DNA of 11,114 nt, taken from positions 1 to 11,114 of the forward strand of contig CAKMOY010000115.1 in assembly GCA_927911235.1 (NCBI GenBank). The letters are read 5' to 3'. Below are positions 9,728 through 11,114 of the stretch, in pieces (within the stretch, counting starts at the first letter, position 1; every line of letters begins with the position of its first letter). The notes under the pieces were generated by a model. The model was not told the DNA's origin, did not search any database, and saw nothing but the letters and a program-made list of their open reading frames with translations. A program made the position numbers and the translations under genes. Origin of the DNA: an uncultured Moraxella sp. (GTDB taxonomy: Bacteria > Pseudomonadota > Gammaproteobacteria > Pseudomonadales > Moraxellaceae).

Positions 9728-10866
9728 ATGCTTTGGGTGCTTGTGATAGCCAGTATTATCGGTTTTTTGGCGGTAACGCCTGTTAGTCAATTTTTGCCGA
9801 TAAACACGCTATTAGAGCAAGATTTTGCTTCACATTTAGGGCTAAATTATATACTTTTGTTCGTTATTTTTATCAGTATGATTGTTTATTTTTTTGTGCA
9901 AAAACAATCAGTTATCCTTGATAATCAATTTTCTATCACTGATATTGTCAAACAAAAACTACCAAAAACTTTGCTACTTATTTGGTTATTTTTGCTTACT
10001 TTAATCAGCAGTTTAAGCGTTGGTCTGTATGATTATCAACAATACCAAAATAACTTGTTAAAACAAAAACTTAGCCTAACTGCGACTATCAAAGTCAATC
10101 AATTAAGCGACAGTGTTAGCCAAATCATTGACGTGAACAATCAGCCAACAATTTTTGGCAATAGCTATCCAAGACAAATTTGGCAAATTATCCATGTAGA
10201 TGACTTTGCAGGCGATGACAAACTTTTAACAAAAATTAACAATATCAATGTGTTAGCTAGTGTGGATATCAGTAAAAACCCTGATTATCAGCTAATTTTA
10301 AAGCAATTAAAACCTAACGACATGCTTAAAGTCAGCCTTGATATCATGCCAATTAATCAACAAAATTTTGATAATTTACCAAAAATGCCAAAATCATTTC
10401 CATCGGTTTTGATGAAAACAACTATCTACGCCAACGCCATGTGCAAGCCTTAGCAACCGTTACCCAGATGGATAAAAATAGCCTAAGTGAATTTAACCTT
10501 AATCAATATCCAATGTTAGAAAAAAATTTGGCAAAAGATATCAAGCTTTTTGATGATTTATTGATAAAAATAGAAAAACTACGTTGGCAACTGCGTCAAA
10601 ATATCCAACAAAATTTTATCAAAACCATTCAAGCTGATAATATTCATGATAACCAAACTATGATTCAAAAAAATCTAAACAATCATGCGATTTTGTTGGG
10701 GCTTTTGACAGGCGATAGGGCGTTGATGACGAGCGACATCAAAAACCGCTATCAACAAGCAGGTATTAGCCATTTGTTAGCGATTTCAGGTCCTCATGTG
10801 CTGATGCTCGCCAGTGTGGTATCGCTGTGGGTGTTGGCATTTGTCAAATATTTTTTTACGGTCTAA
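9728..10866 (+). pseudogene. comEC: comEC DNA-uptake channel protein, truncated, with one frameshift
   Basis: N-terminal part of ComEC/Rec2, the inner-membrane channel that carries single-stranded DNA into the cell during natural transformation. The first 226 or so codons give two to three membrane helices and the DUF4131-like soluble region. Near 10405 the frame breaks: restoring one base (most simply a third G) yields SGFDENNYLRQRHVQALATVTQM, typical of ComEC, in place of a stop at 10451-10453. The second frame then reaches the competence-domain signature LLTGDRALMT and GISHLLAISGPHV before ending ...VKYFFTV at TAA 10864-10866. Complete ComEC proteins run to about 750-850 residues, so most of the competence domain and the C-terminal metallo-beta-lactamase-like domain are missing here. 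The sequence beyond is insertion-sequence DNA. The frameshift may be a read error, but the truncation looks real. Confidence 0.87.
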
Positions 10867-10925
10867 TAGACAAAATTCATGCTAAAAAACAGATACCCCT
10901 CCCTAATAGACATTTTTTCATGCTA
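10863..10925. repeat. Direct repeat pair at the IS end, 40-base spacing
   Basis: CTAATAGACA, then 5 or 6 A/T bases, then CATGCTA occurs twice: 10863-10884 and 10903-10925. The starts are exactly 40 bases apart. The first copy overlaps GTCTAATAGAC, which is itself nearly palindromic. Paired terminal repeats of this kind are often transposase binding sites. Confidence 0.7.
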
Positions 10926-10951
10926 TTTTGATAGAAGGGTTATCTGTTTTT
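10885..10951. repeat. Inverted repeat, 16 bases, 15 matching
   Basis: AAAAACAGATACCCCT at 10885-10900 is the reverse complement of 10936-10951 (AGGGTTATCTGTTTTT) except for one position. The arms enclose the second copy of the direct repeat. It could be a transcription barrier protecting the transposase gene, a terminator, or part of the IS end. Confidence 0.7.
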
Positions 10952-10980
10952 AATTTTACCTAAAAATCACCCATGACCTA

Positions 10981-11114
10981 TCATAAATCATCAATAAACT
11001 TTAACTGCCTATCTTGACTTAATCCTTGATGACAACGCAATTTTTGTTTAATTTGGCTAAACAAACCTTCTAACTTATTGGTCGTGTTTGTTTATCAAGA
11101 TAATCCATATATTC
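10981..11114 (-). CDS. Transposase C-terminal fragment, family uncertain
   Basis: The minus strand ends a coding frame at TGA 10981-10983 with NTTNKLEGLFSQIKQKL, then RCHQGLSQDRQLKFIDDL. TN.LEG.F...K.KLR.H.GLS..R..KFID is a pattern I recognise from the C-terminus of DDE-type transposases, where the glutamate is the last catalytic acid. Upstream of it the same frame meets stops near 11091-11097, while another frame reads EYMDYLDK. One missing A in the AAA run at about 11092-11094 would join them as YLDKTNTTNKLEG, so this too looks like a single-base dropout. The 5' part lies beyond the window. The family (possibly IS256/IS1249-like or related) cannot be settled from 40 residues. Confidence 0.65.

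Larger units (their letters stand above)
10855..11114 (-). mobile_element. End of an insertion sequence inserted in comEC
   Basis: After comEC residues ending KYFF, homology to ComEC stops and the DNA becomes repeat-rich. It carries two direct repeats, a 16-base inverted repeat and, on the minus strand, the C-terminus of a transposase. The exact outer boundary is uncertain by roughly 10 bases; a junction at or just before GTCTAATAGAC (10861-10871) is likely. The other end and the target duplication lie outside the window. The family was not assigned. Confidence 0.7.

Overview
The window reads as chromosome of an AT-rich gammaproteobacterium. The gene content and protein style (cbb3 oxidase ccoNOQP, NadR without a repressor domain beside PnuC, a short PspC-domain protein, ComEC) fit Moraxellaceae, most like Moraxella. 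This placement comes from family knowledge and recall, not a search. No new biological system is evident: the genes are recognisable housekeeping, respiratory and competence genes plus the end of an insertion sequence.

Layout. From 1 to 1592 on the minus strand are nadR and then pnuC, a nicotinamide riboside salvage pair: PnuC imports the riboside, NadR phosphorylates and adenylates it to NAD. Divergent from nadR is a small PspC-domain membrane protein (1786-2004, plus strand) with a TATAAT box and its own terminator. From about 2076 to 2309 is a non-coding convergent gap holding a long two-tier hairpin that probably ends leuS transcription. leuS (leucyl-tRNA synthetase) fills 2310-4942 on the minus strand. 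From 5097 to 8444, also on the minus strand, lies the ccoNOQP operon for the high-affinity cbb3 cytochrome c oxidase, tightly packed with overlapping stop/start codons and closed by a hairpin terminator at 5053-5082. The small ccoQ gene (6170-6346) is included. A roughly 385-base leader separates ccoN from a DUF218/YdcF-type membrane protein (8829-9641, minus). Divergent from it, comEC (DNA-uptake channel, plus strand) starts at 9728. Its reading frame stops at 10866, early in the competence domain, and the sequence then changes to the end of an insertion sequence: repeats and inverted repeats at 10863-10951, and a transposase C-terminus on the minus strand at 10981-11114.

The most striking property is a set of single-base frameshifts. 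pnuC (two), leuS, ccoN, comEC and the transposase fragment each break, most within short homopolymers, while the protein sequence on both sides stays family-typical. leuS is essential and ccoN otherwise keeps every ligand residue, so uncorrected read errors (mostly base dropout) are the best explanation. The loss of the rest of comEC beyond 10866 is different in kind and looks like a real insertion. The genes are described below both as they stand and as they would read if repaired.
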